A stretch of DNA of 64,000 nucleotides from an uncultured Lachnospiraceae bacterium (GTDB lineage Bacteria > Bacillota > Clostridia > Lachnospirales > Lachnospiraceae). The translations under genes and the position numbers were made by a program. Shown here one piece after another: positions 8,595-16,109 of the stretch (the first letter of the stretch is position 1; every line of letters starts with the position of its first letter). The notes beneath the pieces were generated by a model. That model worked only from the letters and a program-made list of their open reading frames with translations, was not told the DNA's origin and did no database searches. The DNA lies in the NCBI GenBank assembly GCA_902476645.1, contig CABSEG010000001.1, positions 54,550 through 118,549 of the forward strand. Direction: 5' to 3'.

Positions 8595-9131
8595 CTATTC
8601 CTCTATGTTCATATAAATATGATTGGCATCCACCTGATAGACTTCCTCAATTTCTCTCCTTACTTGCTCTGCCAGCTCCTTTGCATTTTCTTTTCCATCA
8701 GCAGCCACCCTCAGAAACACTCTCTTGATCAGGCTTGCCTGGTGCTCCTCCTGTTCAAAGGTTAATTCCACACTGATTGGGCGCAACCCATAAGATTCTG
8801 CCACCCCACTTACCTGACGCTCCATTTCCTGGCGGTAGGCTTCCTCCACCTTTTCCATCCGAAGTTCATCCATTCCCTGCATCTGAATTTCCAGGTCATC
8901 GTACGCCTCTCTGCGGCTTTCCTTTTCCCAGAGCTTTTCAAAATTTTCAGAGAGAGAAGCCGCATTCCCCAAAGGTTCCATTACAATCACTACCAAAAGC
9001 AGGCTTCCAAAAAAACGAACATATTTTCGAAAGCCTTCTCCCGGTATGATCTGCATAAACACATTGAAAAAGCAAAGATAGCAGACAATGTTCCTCACCC
9101 AACCGTAGATGCTCTCTAAGATCTGTTCCAC
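8595..9131 (-). CDS. spoIIIAF: Stage III sporulation protein AF
   Basis: 178 aa from GTG 9131, which has GGAGG 8 nt upstream and sits 4 nt after the spoIIIAE stop; reading from further upstream would add residues belonging to the neighbouring gene. Two N-terminal TM helices (NIVCYLCFFNVFMQII and FFGSLLLVVIVMEPL), then a soluble domain with a coiled region and a beta-rich C-terminus. A sporulation-specific membrane part of the SpoIIIA channel, expressed in the mother cell. Confidence 0.9.
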   Translation of the reverse strand: MEQILESIYGWVRNIVCYLCFFNVFMQIIPGEGFRKYVRFFGSLLLVVIVMEPLGNAASLSENFEKLWEKESRREAYDDLEIQMQGMDELRMEKVEEAYRQEMERQVSGVAESYGLRPISVELTFEQEEHQASLIKRVFLRVAADGKENAKELAEQVRREIEEVYQVDANHIYMNIEE

Positions 9132-9135
9132 CCTG

Positions 9136-10299
9136 TCATCCTCCTTTGATGGATGCCGTAACCATGGCAACCGAGATAAAAAACAAAATCCCGGTGGTCA
9201 CAAGAATGCGCAGCAGCATAGCTGCCCCTTCTCCAACTCCTGACACACAGTCTGCCATACGCTTGTCCGCTGCGGGTTGTACCACAGCAGAAATCACCTT
9301 GTATAATACCGTGCAGACTGCCAGTTTGACCATGGGAAATGCACACAACACTGCCAGCACCAACAGCCCAGCAACGCCTATTGCATTTTTAATTAAAATT
9401 GCTGAACCCAATACCACCTCTGTCACACTGTTAAAAATATTCCCTACTCCTGGAATTGCTCCTGCTGTCTTATTGAGCACCGCCGTTTTAAAGGAATCTA
9501 CTGCGGGCAGAATCAGACACTGTACGGTCTGGATCCCAATTGCTGCCGCCGCCAGGGTCTTTAACGACCAGGATATAAAAGATTTCATCAGCTCTGCAAT
9601 TTTGGACAGATAATCTTCTTTCGCAATATGATTCAACAGAGAAAAAAGCACGTAAAAATTCACAGCCGGAATCACCACGTACTTTAAAATCCACTGAATC
9701 GCTCCGATCAATGCCAAAGTAAATTCATAGTAAGCCACTCCGGTAAGGGACCCCGAAGCAAAGACCGCCGCTGCCAGATAAGAAGGCATCAAAACTTTCA
9801 TAAATCCCAGTACTTTATTGATACAATCCAAAGTTTCCTGGCTCATAACGGAAAAAGCTCTCATCAATACGGTAAATAAAAGCAGATACATCATATAAAA
9901 ACTAATATCCGCCACCTGACTTTTCCCGAAAGCCCCTGTGAAGTTGGTAAAGATAGCGGAGACTAGGATTAACATTAAGACAGAAACAGCTGTTTTCTTA
10001 TGCTGCTCCAGATCGGAAAAGATAGCATCCCTTAAAATCTCACCTATCTGCTCTCTGGTGAAAGGAATCTCCCCTGAAATGAGCTGCTTCACCGTTTCGG
10101 TAAAGGAAAAGCGCTCTTCCCCCAGAAGTTCTTCCAGTGTCTCATCCACCTCATTTAACGTCATCCCATCCAGCGAGTCCTCTTCCACAGCGTCCAAAGT
10201 CTCTGTCTTTTGCGCTGCGCACGCCATTCGTGCGGGAAATAAGAGCAATACCAGAAGACAAATGATAGGAAAAAGGCCTGCAAACTTTCGCCCCCTCAT
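9136..10299 (-). CDS. spoIIIAE: Stage III sporulation protein AE
   Basis: 387 aa. Polytopic membrane protein of the SpoIIIA channel with an N-terminal signal-type helix, a short extracellular segment (about 30-90) and about seven TM helices. Conserved stretches include AAAIGIQTVQCLILPAVDSFKTAV and KTAGAIPGVGNIFNSVTEVVLGSA. Overlaps the end of spoIIIAD by 4 nt. Confidence 0.94.
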   Translation of the reverse strand: MRGRKFAGLFPIICLLVLLLFPARMACAAQKTETLDAVEEDSLDGMTLNEVDETLEELLGEERFSFTETVKQLISGEIPFTREQIGEILRDAIFSDLEQHKKTAVSVLMLILVSAIFTNFTGAFGKSQVADISFYMMYLLLFTVLMRAFSVMSQETLDCINKVLGFMKVLMPSYLAAAVFASGSLTGVAYYEFTLALIGAIQWILKYVVIPAVNFYVLFSLLNHIAKEDYLSKIAELMKSFISWSLKTLAAAAIGIQTVQCLILPAVDSFKTAVLNKTAGAIPGVGNIFNSVTEVVLGSAILIKNAIGVAGLLVLAVLCAFPMVKLAVCTVLYKVISAVVQPAADKRMADCVSGVGEGAAMLLRILVTTGILFFISVAMVTASIKGG

Positions 10300-10676
10300 G
10301 CCAAAAACTCACTGATGGTCTCTAACAGAGCCAGAACAATTGGGGCGCTGATGGTCAATATGGAGATCTTTCCAAAAAATTCGATCTGCCCTGCAATGGC
10401 CCCATACCCGGCATCCTTGCAGAGATTGGAAGCAAAGTCCGCCACATAGGTAATTCCCACAAGCTTTAATAAGGTCGCAAGGTAAGACTCCTTAAGTTGG
10501 ACATATTCCTGTAGGTTCTGTATCGTATCCGTCAGAAACGAAATTTTATGGACCGCATAGAAAAAGATCAACAAGCATGTCGTCATACTGATCCACACTG
10601 CGAAACCGGGCTTGATCTCCTTCATAAATATCGCTGTGAGTATGCCAGCAATTCCCAAAATTCCTATTTTCAGCAC
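10296..10676 (-). CDS. spoIIIAD: Stage III sporulation protein AD
   Basis: 126 aa, normal for the family. Small membrane protein with four hydrophobic segments and the conserved GITYVADFASNLCKDAGYGAIAGQIEFFGK. Part of the SpoIIIA complex; overlaps spoIIIAE. Confidence 0.94.
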   Translation of the reverse strand: MLKIGILGIAGILTAIFMKEIKPGFAVWISMTTCLLIFFYAVHKISFLTDTIQNLQEYVQLKESYLATLLKLVGITYVADFASNLCKDAGYGAIAGQIEFFGKISILTISAPIVLALLETISEFLA

Positions 10677-10691
10677 TGCCTTTCCCCCATT

Positions 10692-10886
10692 TCAGATTGA
10701 AAATAACTCCTTAATACTCTCAAACAACTGGTTGATATAGGGCAGAACCCAGAATAAGACTAATACCAATCCCGCCAGGCTTGTGAGAAATGCCTGTTCC
10801 TCCCTCCCGCTATGCTTCAACACCTGGCAGAGTACAGACACTAAAATTCCCACCGCCGCTATTTTAAAGATCAGATTAACACTCAT
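10692..10886 (-). CDS. spoIIIAC: Stage III sporulation protein AC
   Basis: 64 aa, two TM helices (LIFKIAAVGILVSVLCQVL and FLTSLAGLVLVLFWVLPYI), matching the very short SpoIIIAC. It lies 15 nt from both neighbours, in operon order. Confidence 0.93.
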   Translation of the reverse strand: MSVNLIFKIAAVGILVSVLCQVLKHSGREEQAFLTSLAGLVLVLFWVLPYINQLFESIKELFSI

Positions 10887-10901
10887 TATTCATCTCCTCT
10901 C

Positions 10902-11420
10902 CTATATCAGGATAATGGCTAAAAACAGGCCTGCCGAGACCCCCAGATAGCGATAAACCTTGGCCTTGCTGTGCAACTCTTCCTCTGCTTCCAGGCAAAG
11001 CCTGCTTACCTGCTCCAGGAATAAATCCATGCTATCCATCTGAGTTTTCACATCCAAATAACCCAGGCTTTCTCCAAGACGCTCCAGAAGCTCCAGATCC
11101 GTGGAGCGCAGCGATGTCTGACCAAGTCTTTGTTTCATACTCTGCCGGAAGATCTCCGCCATCTCCTCCCCCCGACACGCTTCCATTTGATCTGCCATGC
11201 ATTCTAAAAATCCCTGAAAGGGTTGTCTGATACGCATTGCGCCCCGTCGAAAAGCTATATTGAGAGCTGCGTTGCCATATCGTATCTCTCCTTGCAATAC
11301 CACTACCATTTTTCGCATTTCCTGTAACTGAATGACGCGCCGCCTTAAATCTCCCGTCATGGAAGCGCCAATTGCCGCAGAACCACAGATGACCAAACCA
11401 GCCCCCAACCACTTTAGCAT
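10902..11420 (-). CDS. spoIIIAB: Stage III sporulation protein AB
   Basis: 172 aa. TM helices at both ends (WLGAGLVICGSAAIGASM; YLGVSAGLFLAIILI) around a helical cytoplasmic domain with the family feature LQEMRKMVVVLQGEIRYGNAALNIAF. Resembles type II/IV secretion F-proteins; works with the ATPase SpoIIIAA. Overlaps spoIIIAA by 7 nt. Confidence 0.93.
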   Translation of the reverse strand: MLKWLGAGLVICGSAAIGASMTGDLRRRVIQLQEMRKMVVVLQGEIRYGNAALNIAFRRGAMRIRQPFQGFLECMADQMEACRGEEMAEIFRQSMKQRLGQTSLRSTDLELLERLGESLGYLDVKTQMDSMDLFLEQVSRLCLEAEEELHSKAKVYRYLGVSAGLFLAIILI

Positions 11421-12379
11421 AATATCGCCTCCCTTCCATAGAGATCCGTTCCTCGCTCGTCAAAAATCCCCTTGATGTTTCCGATCTTGTCCCGGTTATC
11501 CAGGATCACATAACGCTCGAAAACCCGCTCCTCAACCAATTTTTGCAGTAGCGGCTTCTTTTTAATATCCTCAATAGAGCTTCCATGAACCGTGGCAATC
11601 AGTTTGCACCCGCAATTTAAAACTGCTTCTATTGCTCGAATGTCCGCATAATCTCCAATTTCATCCACGGCAATGACATCCGGAGACATGGAACGTATCA
11701 GCATCATCATTCCCACGGCTTTCGGGCAACAGTCCAATAAATCCGTCCGGATTCCTAAATCATTCTGCGGAATACCAAGATAGGAACCTCCAATCTCGGA
11801 GCGTTCATCCACAACGCCTACATTTTTCCCTGTACAGTAAGCGCTTCCATTAGAAATCTGACGGATCAGATCCCTTAACAGGGTAGTCTTTCCACAGCAG
11901 GGCGGTGATATGATTAACGTATGACACACTGAATCTTTCACCGTCAGATAGGATAAAACCTGGTCTGCGCACCCTTTTACCTGGTGAGAGAGACGAATGT
12001 TTAAAAAAGAGATATACTGGATGTTCCTGATCTTCTCTCCATCCATGACGATCTTCCCTGCCACTCCCACCCTGTGTCCTCCTTGAATGGTCAAAAATCC
12101 CTGTTTGAGTTCCTCCTCAAATGCATACATGGAATACCCGGCAAGATATTCCATAGTCTTAAGCAGCTCATCCTTTGAGACAAGATACCCTTCTCCCGGT
12201 GACTTTAAAAGCGCTCCCCATTCAGACACAAAATATTCCCGACCTTCTCTGAATACAATTAAGGGACTGTTCACCCGCATCCGAATCTCCTGAATCTCCT
12301 GAAATCCCACCTTGATCCGCGCCAATATTTTCCGTATTCCAATGGGAAAAATTTTCAGAAACTCGTCCTTTTCTTTCAT
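11414..12379 (-). CDS. spoIIIAA: Stage III sporulation protein AA (ATPase)
   Basis: 321 aa from ATG 12379 (AGGGGTG upstream). Mother-cell secretion-type ATPase thought to power the SpoIIIA feeding channel. Walker A is SPPCCGKTTLLRD, Walker B VIAVDEIGD, with a His-containing ATVHGSS box. First gene of the eight-gene operon; a sigma-E-like promoter lies just upstream. Confidence 0.95.
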   Translation of the reverse strand: MKEKDEFLKIFPIGIRKILARIKVGFQEIQEIRMRVNSPLIVFREGREYFVSEWGALLKSPGEGYLVSKDELLKTMEYLAGYSMYAFEEELKQGFLTIQGGHRVGVAGKIVMDGEKIRNIQYISFLNIRLSHQVKGCADQVLSYLTVKDSVCHTLIISPPCCGKTTLLRDLIRQISNGSAYCTGKNVGVVDERSEIGGSYLGIPQNDLGIRTDLLDCCPKAVGMMMLIRSMSPDVIAVDEIGDYADIRAIEAVLNCGCKLIATVHGSSIEDIKKKPLLQKLVEERVFERYVILDNRDKIGNIKGIFDERGTDLYGREAILC

Positions 12380-12398
12380 GCTCTCACCCCTTTTACAC

Positions 12399-12426
12399 AA
12401 TATATGAGAGCCTGTTAGATTTATAC
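12399..12426 (-). promoter_or_regulatory. Possible sigma-E promoter of spoIIIA
   Basis: Minus strand GTATAAA (12420-12426), 13-nt gap, CATATATT (12399-12406). The -10 fits the sigma-E consensus CATAYAHT; the -35 has one mismatch and the gap is slightly short. The leader would be only about 12 nt. Placement fits mother-cell control of this operon. Confidence 0.45.
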
Positions 12427-12482
12427 CAGAGAAGGCAAAGCTTTTTAGAGCATAAAAAAGTCCAGAATGTAGCTCAAAAAAT

Positions 12483-12522
12483 AGGAACGGATACGCTAAA
12501 TTTCTTTACCGTATCCGTTCCT
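12483..12522 (-). terminator. Strong intrinsic terminator of the small-ORF unit
   Basis: Perfect 13-bp stem AGGAACGGATACG / CGTATCCGTTCCT with a 14-nt loop, followed on the minus strand by ATTTTTTGAG. It ends transcription arriving from the promoter at 13319-13347 and shields spoIIIA. Confidence 0.8.
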
Positions 12523-12587
12523 AATGAACTTCAATCATTCTGAAACCTCTCTCTTTTGACTATAATACATCTTTTGTTGTATCAATC

Positions 12588-12776
12588 TTACAATCCAGAT
12601 CCCCTTCCTAACACGTTTCCGGTACTCCTGTATACGGTTCTATCTCCGCTTCGATTTATCATACTGCGCATCCTGCTTAGACTCTTGACTTTCTTTCCGT
12701 CAAAGGAAACCGTCCTGTTTCTTTCATCTGCCAACCATACTAAACTTTTAAGAAAAATCTTCCTTTCATCTTTCAT
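12588..12776 (-). CDS. Small basic protein, hypothetical
   Basis: 62 aa from ATG 12776, with GGAG 5-6 nt upstream (ACAGGAGAGTT). The sequence is basic (Lys/Arg-rich: KDERKIFLKSLVWLADERN, SLSRMRSMINRSGDRTVYR) with no signal peptide or TM helix. It is the last and best-initiated ORF of the small-ORF unit, ending about 65 nt before the terminator. It may instead be the surviving tail of a longer broken gene. Function unknown. Confidence 0.35.
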   Translation of the reverse strand: MKDERKIFLKSLVWLADERNRTVSFDGKKVKSLSRMRSMINRSGDRTVYRSTGNVLGRGSGL

Positions 12777-13017
12777 AACTCTCCTGTCACCGCAGCTGTT
12801 TTTCGAATTACAGTTGACATTGCTCTTCTCCATCTGCAGCTACAACCTCGCTTTTCCATCAAGGAATCTTTCTCTTCTCTATTCTAAACTCCGGTTTGGC
12901 AGCTTTTCTATCACCGGGAAAGCTACTCTCTCTTTGCCGTTAAAATCTTTTCTTCAGTACCATACCTCTACTTTTGCGTCATTTATAAATCGTATCATTT
13001 GATTCCTTCTTCGGTTA

Positions 13018-13158
13018 TTACCTGGGTACTGCCATCGTTACTGCTACATCATCTGACTGTACTATAATCCATTTTCTCTCGTCACTTTTTATTATATCCC
13101 TTTTCTTTTTGTTTCTGTTTTCTACAAAAACAAGCGTCTCAAGTTTTCGGTGGTCCAT
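13018..13158 (-). CDS. Small basic protein, hypothetical
   Basis: 46 aa from ATG 13158 (weak GAGAGG upstream). It begins MDHRKLETLVFVENRNKKKR and ends with IIVQSDDVAVTMAVPR, which looks like real amphipathic beta sequence. The same frame is open upstream apart from one TAG, so this could be the middle of a decayed gene. Function unknown. Confidence 0.3.
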   Translation of the reverse strand: MDHRKLETLVFVENRNKKKRDIIKSDERKWIIVQSDDVAVTMAVPR

Positions 13159-13318
13159 ACCTCTCTTTCTTAGATTTATAATAAGAAGTATTCGCCTTCT
13201 TAACCACTAGAATTTGAATCTTCCTACTATTTGTTTTTCTGTCTGGTTATATTCTTCCCATTGGACTCTCCTCCTTGCGATTTTTCTATCTTTATCGCCT
13301 TTTCTTTTTGATGTCTTA

Positions 13319-13347
13319 ATTATAATGTTTTAACTTTAATTTGTCAA
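13319..13347 (-). promoter_or_regulatory. Perfect-consensus sigma-A promoter
   Basis: Minus strand TTGACA (13342-13347), 17-nt spacer, TATAAT (13319-13324). It directs transcription towards spoIIIAA and stops at the 12483-12522 terminator. A perfect match in both boxes at optimal spacing in front of no long gene is unusual. Confidence 0.8.
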
Positions 13348-13472
13348 CCTTTTTTTGTACAAAAAAATATTTATTTTATATTAGTAACTAATTTTTATTA
13401 TTTTCTGTAAATTTATACTCTTAAAATGACCTGAGTATCTTATCATTTTTTATACAATACGAAGAAAGAAGA

Positions 13473-13501
13473 TTGCTTTTTTGTATTTTCACCTATATAA
13501 T
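13473..13501 (+). promoter_or_regulatory. Sigma-A promoter of carbamate kinase gene
   Basis: TTGCTT (13473-13478), 17-nt spacer, TATAAT (13496-13501), about 98 nt before the ATG. AT-rich DNA surrounds it. Confidence 0.65.
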
Positions 13502-13598
13502 AGAAATCAGTATATAGAATTAGAAAGGATGCAGGGGACAAAAAGTCTCTTGCTCCTAACATTTGAGAAGAAATGTATGATAGAAAGAGGTATTGATA

Positions 13599-14528
13599 AT
13601 GAAGAAAAAAGTAGTGATTGCCCTTGGCCATAAAGCCCTGGGAACCACATTTCCTGAACAAAAGGTGGCTGTGAAAGCCTCCGCCAAAGTGTTGGCCAGT
13701 TTAATTGAAAACGGATGTCAGCTGATTATTTCCCACAGCAATGCTCCTCAGGTAGGTATGATTCACACGGCTATGAATGAATTTTCTAAATCCCATTCTG
13801 ATTATACAGGAGCTCCCATGTCCGTATGTTCTGCCATGAGCCAAGGCTACATCGGTTATGACCTTCAAAATGCCCTTCGTGGGGAACTGCTGAAGCGTGG
13901 CATTTCTAAAACTGTCAGCACGATTCTGACCCAGGTTTTGGTGGATCCATACGACGAGGCATTTTATCATCCCGTCAAACCTATTGGCCGCTATATGACC
14001 GAAGAAGAGGCAAAGGAGGAAGAACAGAAAGGAAACTATGTGATAAAAGAAGACCAGGGATATCGCCGGATTGTGGCTGCCCCAAGGCCTAAAGAAATCA
14101 TCGAAAAAGATGCGATTCTTGCTCTGGTGGCGGCAGGCCAGATCGTGATTGCCTGCGGTGGTGGAGGCATTCCGGTTCTCCAGCAGGGAAGCGATCTCAA
14201 AGGAGCCAGTGCAATCATCGAAAAAGACTATGCCAGTGGAAAATTAGCGGAAGTGACCGATGCGGACATGCTTATGATTCTCACCTCAGACGATCGGGTA
14301 TATCTGGATCATACCAGTGCACATCCGAGGGGAATCGATCATATGACTTGTTCGGAGGCAGAAGCTTATATTGCACAGCGTCAGTTCGGAGAAGCAGCCA
14401 TGCTTCCCAAGATTGAGGCATCTATCCAGTATCTGCGCTCCGGCGCAAACCGCAAGGCAGTTATCACCAATCTGGAACACGCACTGAAGGCCGTGGAAGG
14501 CCGGGCCGGAACTACTATTACTGTGTGA
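13599..14528 (+). CDS. arcC: Carbamate kinase
   Basis: 309 aa from ATG 13599 (AAAGAGG 8 nt upstream). Reversibly makes ATP from carbamoyl phosphate and ADP. Family signatures: HSNAPQVGMIHTAM, SAMSQGYIGYDLQNALR, the IACGGGGIPV nucleotide loop and KGASAIIEKD. The usual N-terminal GGNALG loop reads GHKALG, placing it with a divergent GHxALG subgroup. There is no arginine deiminase or ornithine carbamoyltransferase nearby, so the carbamoyl phosphate source is not encoded here. It is monocistronic with its own promoter and terminator. Confidence 0.92.
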   Translation: MKKKVVIALGHKALGTTFPEQKVAVKASAKVLASLIENGCQLIISHSNAPQVGMIHTAMNEFSKSHSDYTGAPMSVCSAMSQGYIGYDLQNALRGELLKRGISKTVSTILTQVLVDPYDEAFYHPVKPIGRYMTEEEAKEEEQKGNYVIKEDQGYRRIVAAPRPKEIIEKDAILALVAAGQIVIACGGGGIPVLQQGSDLKGASAIIEKDYASGKLAEVTDADMLMILTSDDRVYLDHTSAHPRGIDHMTCSEAEAYIAQRQFGEAAMLPKIEASIQYLRSGANRKAVITNLEHALKAVEGRAGTTITV

Positions 14529-14540
14529 TTCACCGATTCA

Positions 14541-14569
14541 GGAGACCACATCTGCGACATGTGGCCTCC
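14541..14569 (+). terminator. Hairpin after carbamate kinase gene
   Basis: GGAG-x-CCACAT / ATGTGG-x-CTCC stem with a 7-nt loop, 13 nt after the arcC stop. The trailing T-run is weak (TTCC). Confidence 0.5.
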
Positions 14570-14767
14570 TTCCATCCGTGTGGAAAAAGCCTTTTACAGT
14601 CTGATCGCTTCCTCTGCCAAGAGGTACGTTATGGATACAAAAAGCGTCAAACGATTTCTTATTGTATATTGTAAATTGTTCTTGCTTATGATATACTATA
14701 ATTGTAGTGTCTCATTACAGTCTGTATTCTACTGCACTTTTTGTCGCTATTTGTAAAACGATTTTCC

Positions 14768-14797
14768 TTGCATTTTGGCACATTTGCATAGTATACT
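14768..14797 (+). promoter_or_regulatory. Sigma-A-like promoter of coiled-coil gene
   Basis: TTGCAT (14768-14773), 18-nt spacer, TATACT (14792-14797), 25 nt upstream of the ATG. A second promoter-like pair, TTGTAA-17-TATACT, lies at 14669-14697; the DNA between holds nothing else I can identify. Confidence 0.55.
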
Positions 14798-14822
14798 AGC
14801 ACACGGAAAGGGGAGGGATTTT

Positions 14823-14966
14823 ATGGAAAGAGCGTTGTTGAAGGAAGTTCGACAACTGAGGGAGGAAAACGAACAACTATGGAGAATGATCCATTCTCTA
14901 AAGGAAACCAACAACCGTCTGATCGAAACTTATATCTTAAAGCCTAAGAAAAAGGACGATACCTGA
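14823..14966 (+). CDS. Small coiled-coil protein
   Basis: 47 aa from ATG 14823, with GGGGAGGG 5-6 nt upstream. Almost entirely one charged amphipathic helix with Leu/Ile at heptad spacing (LLKEVRQLREENEQLW, then IHSLKETNNRLIE), ending in KPKKKDD. It probably forms a dimeric coiled coil; function unknown. It stands alone between its own promoter and terminator, supporting a real short gene. Confidence 0.6.
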   Translation: MERALLKEVRQLREENEQLWRMIHSLKETNNRLIETYILKPKKKDDT

Positions 14967-14974
14967 CGCACCCC

Positions 14975-15005
14975 GGCTTATTGGAATCAGGTACTCCGAT
15001 AAGCC
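14975..15005 (+). terminator. Terminator after coiled-coil gene
   Basis: Stem GGCTTAT-x-GGA / TCC-x-ATAAGCC with a 9-nt loop, followed by TTTATCTCTTT. Confidence 0.65.
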
Positions 15006-15046
15006 TTTATCTCTTTCCATTCTCCTATTTGAGACCAACTCTCCCC

Positions 15047-15991
15047 TTATTCCTCTCTCTTTCTCCCACTGAAATCAGGCGTGCCGATCATATCATAAGG
15101 TGTTACCTGATAAACGTAATAGTTTAGCCAGTTGGTATAGAGATTGTTGGCATGCGCCCTCCACAGCAGCAAGGGTTTATTCTCTGGGTCATCGTTTTGA
15201 TAATAATTCTTAGGTAACTGAATCTCCAGCCCTTTCCCCTTATCCCTTTTGTATTCCCCATCCAAAGTGACTCTGTCATACTCCGGATGTCCCATCACAA
15301 AAATTTGCCTTCCTTCCTCGGCCATTCCCAGAAAAAAACCCGCTTCCTCGGACTCTGCCAGAATTGTGATTGCTTTGCACCCACGAATCTCTTCAATGGG
15401 AACCTCTGTATGTCTGGAATGAGGGGCTAAAAACATGTCGTCAAATCCCCGAACCAGAGGAATCTTTCTGTTCTTCACCCTGTGCCAAAACAGGCCAAAC
15501 ATCTTCTCTTTCAAAGGCTTCTTCTGTAATCCATAATGATAATATAGTCCCGCCTGGGCTGCCCAGCACAGATACATAGTGGAGGTTACATGGGTCTTGG
15601 TCCATTCCATGATCTCTTTTAACTCTTCCCAGTAATCCACCTGTTCAAATTCCATCTGTTCCACAGGCGCACCGGTAATGATCATTCCATCAAATTTCCG
15701 GTCTTTCACATCCTCAAATTGGAGATAAAACTGGTTTAGATGGCTGGTAGAGGTATTCTTGGATTCATGACTGCTCATGGTCAGAAAGATCACGTCCACC
15801 TGTAATGGTGTATTGGACAAGGATCTTAAAAGCTGTAACTCCGTCTCCTCCTTTAAAGGCATCAGATTTAAAATCATAATCTGGATGGGACGGATGTCCT
15901 GATGCATCGCCCGATTCTCATCCATGACAAAAATATTCTCTCTCTCCAGTATTTCTTTTGCAGGTAAATCCCCTTTTACCTTAATCGGCAT
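15047..15991 (-). CDS. metAA: Homoserine O-acetyltransferase (MetA type)
   Basis: 314 aa. Activates the homoserine hydroxyl for methionine synthesis. Cys142 is in LCWAAQAGLYYHYG and the His/Glu pair in MGHPEYDR, the catalytic triad of the MetA family. Residue 111 is Glu (GAPVEQ); in characterised MetA enzymes Glu111 selects acetyl-CoA and Gly111 succinyl-CoA, so O-acetylhomoserine is the predicted product despite MetA-type homology. Single gene; no SAM or T-box riboswitch is visible in its short upstream region. Confidence 0.93.
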   Translation of the reverse strand: MPIKVKGDLPAKEILERENIFVMDENRAMHQDIRPIQIMILNLMPLKEETELQLLRSLSNTPLQVDVIFLTMSSHESKNTSTSHLNQFYLQFEDVKDRKFDGMIITGAPVEQMEFEQVDYWEELKEIMEWTKTHVTSTMYLCWAAQAGLYYHYGLQKKPLKEKMFGLFWHRVKNRKIPLVRGFDDMFLAPHSRHTEVPIEEIRGCKAITILAESEEAGFFLGMAEEGRQIFVMGHPEYDRVTLDGEYKRDKGKGLEIQLPKNYYQNDDPENKPLLLWRAHANNLYTNWLNYYVYQVTPYDMIGTPDFSGRKREE

Positions 15992-16109
15992 AATCCTTAT
16001 CTCCTCTTCTTCTCATATTTTATAACTTCCTACAGACAACGAGTCCAAGATAGATGCAAATACGCCTGTCTTACCGCAATTTTCAGGCCGCATCACGTAA
16101 AGTACGAAA

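Larger units (their letters stand above)
12483..13318 (-). other. Transcription unit without a long ORF (possible decayed gene or ncRNA)
   Basis: About 830 nt lie between a perfect sigma-A promoter and a strong terminator, both on the minus strand, in the 1.2-kb gap between spoIIIAA and arcC. A strong ribosome site AAGGAGGAG (about 13275-13267) precedes only a four-codon ORF (MGRI-stop). Downstream are short minus-strand ORFs of 46, 14, 28 and 62 codons in changing frames with coding-like, Lys/Arg-rich sequence. No protein family is recognised. It could be a gene broken by several indels, a string of small proteins, or a structured RNA. Confidence 0.45.

Noticed and set aside
12556..13002. 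+ strand 148-codon ORF in the arcC-spoIIIA gap
   Set aside because: It is Leu/Ser/Phe-rich, lies opposite the promoter-driven minus-strand unit, and has no ribosome site.
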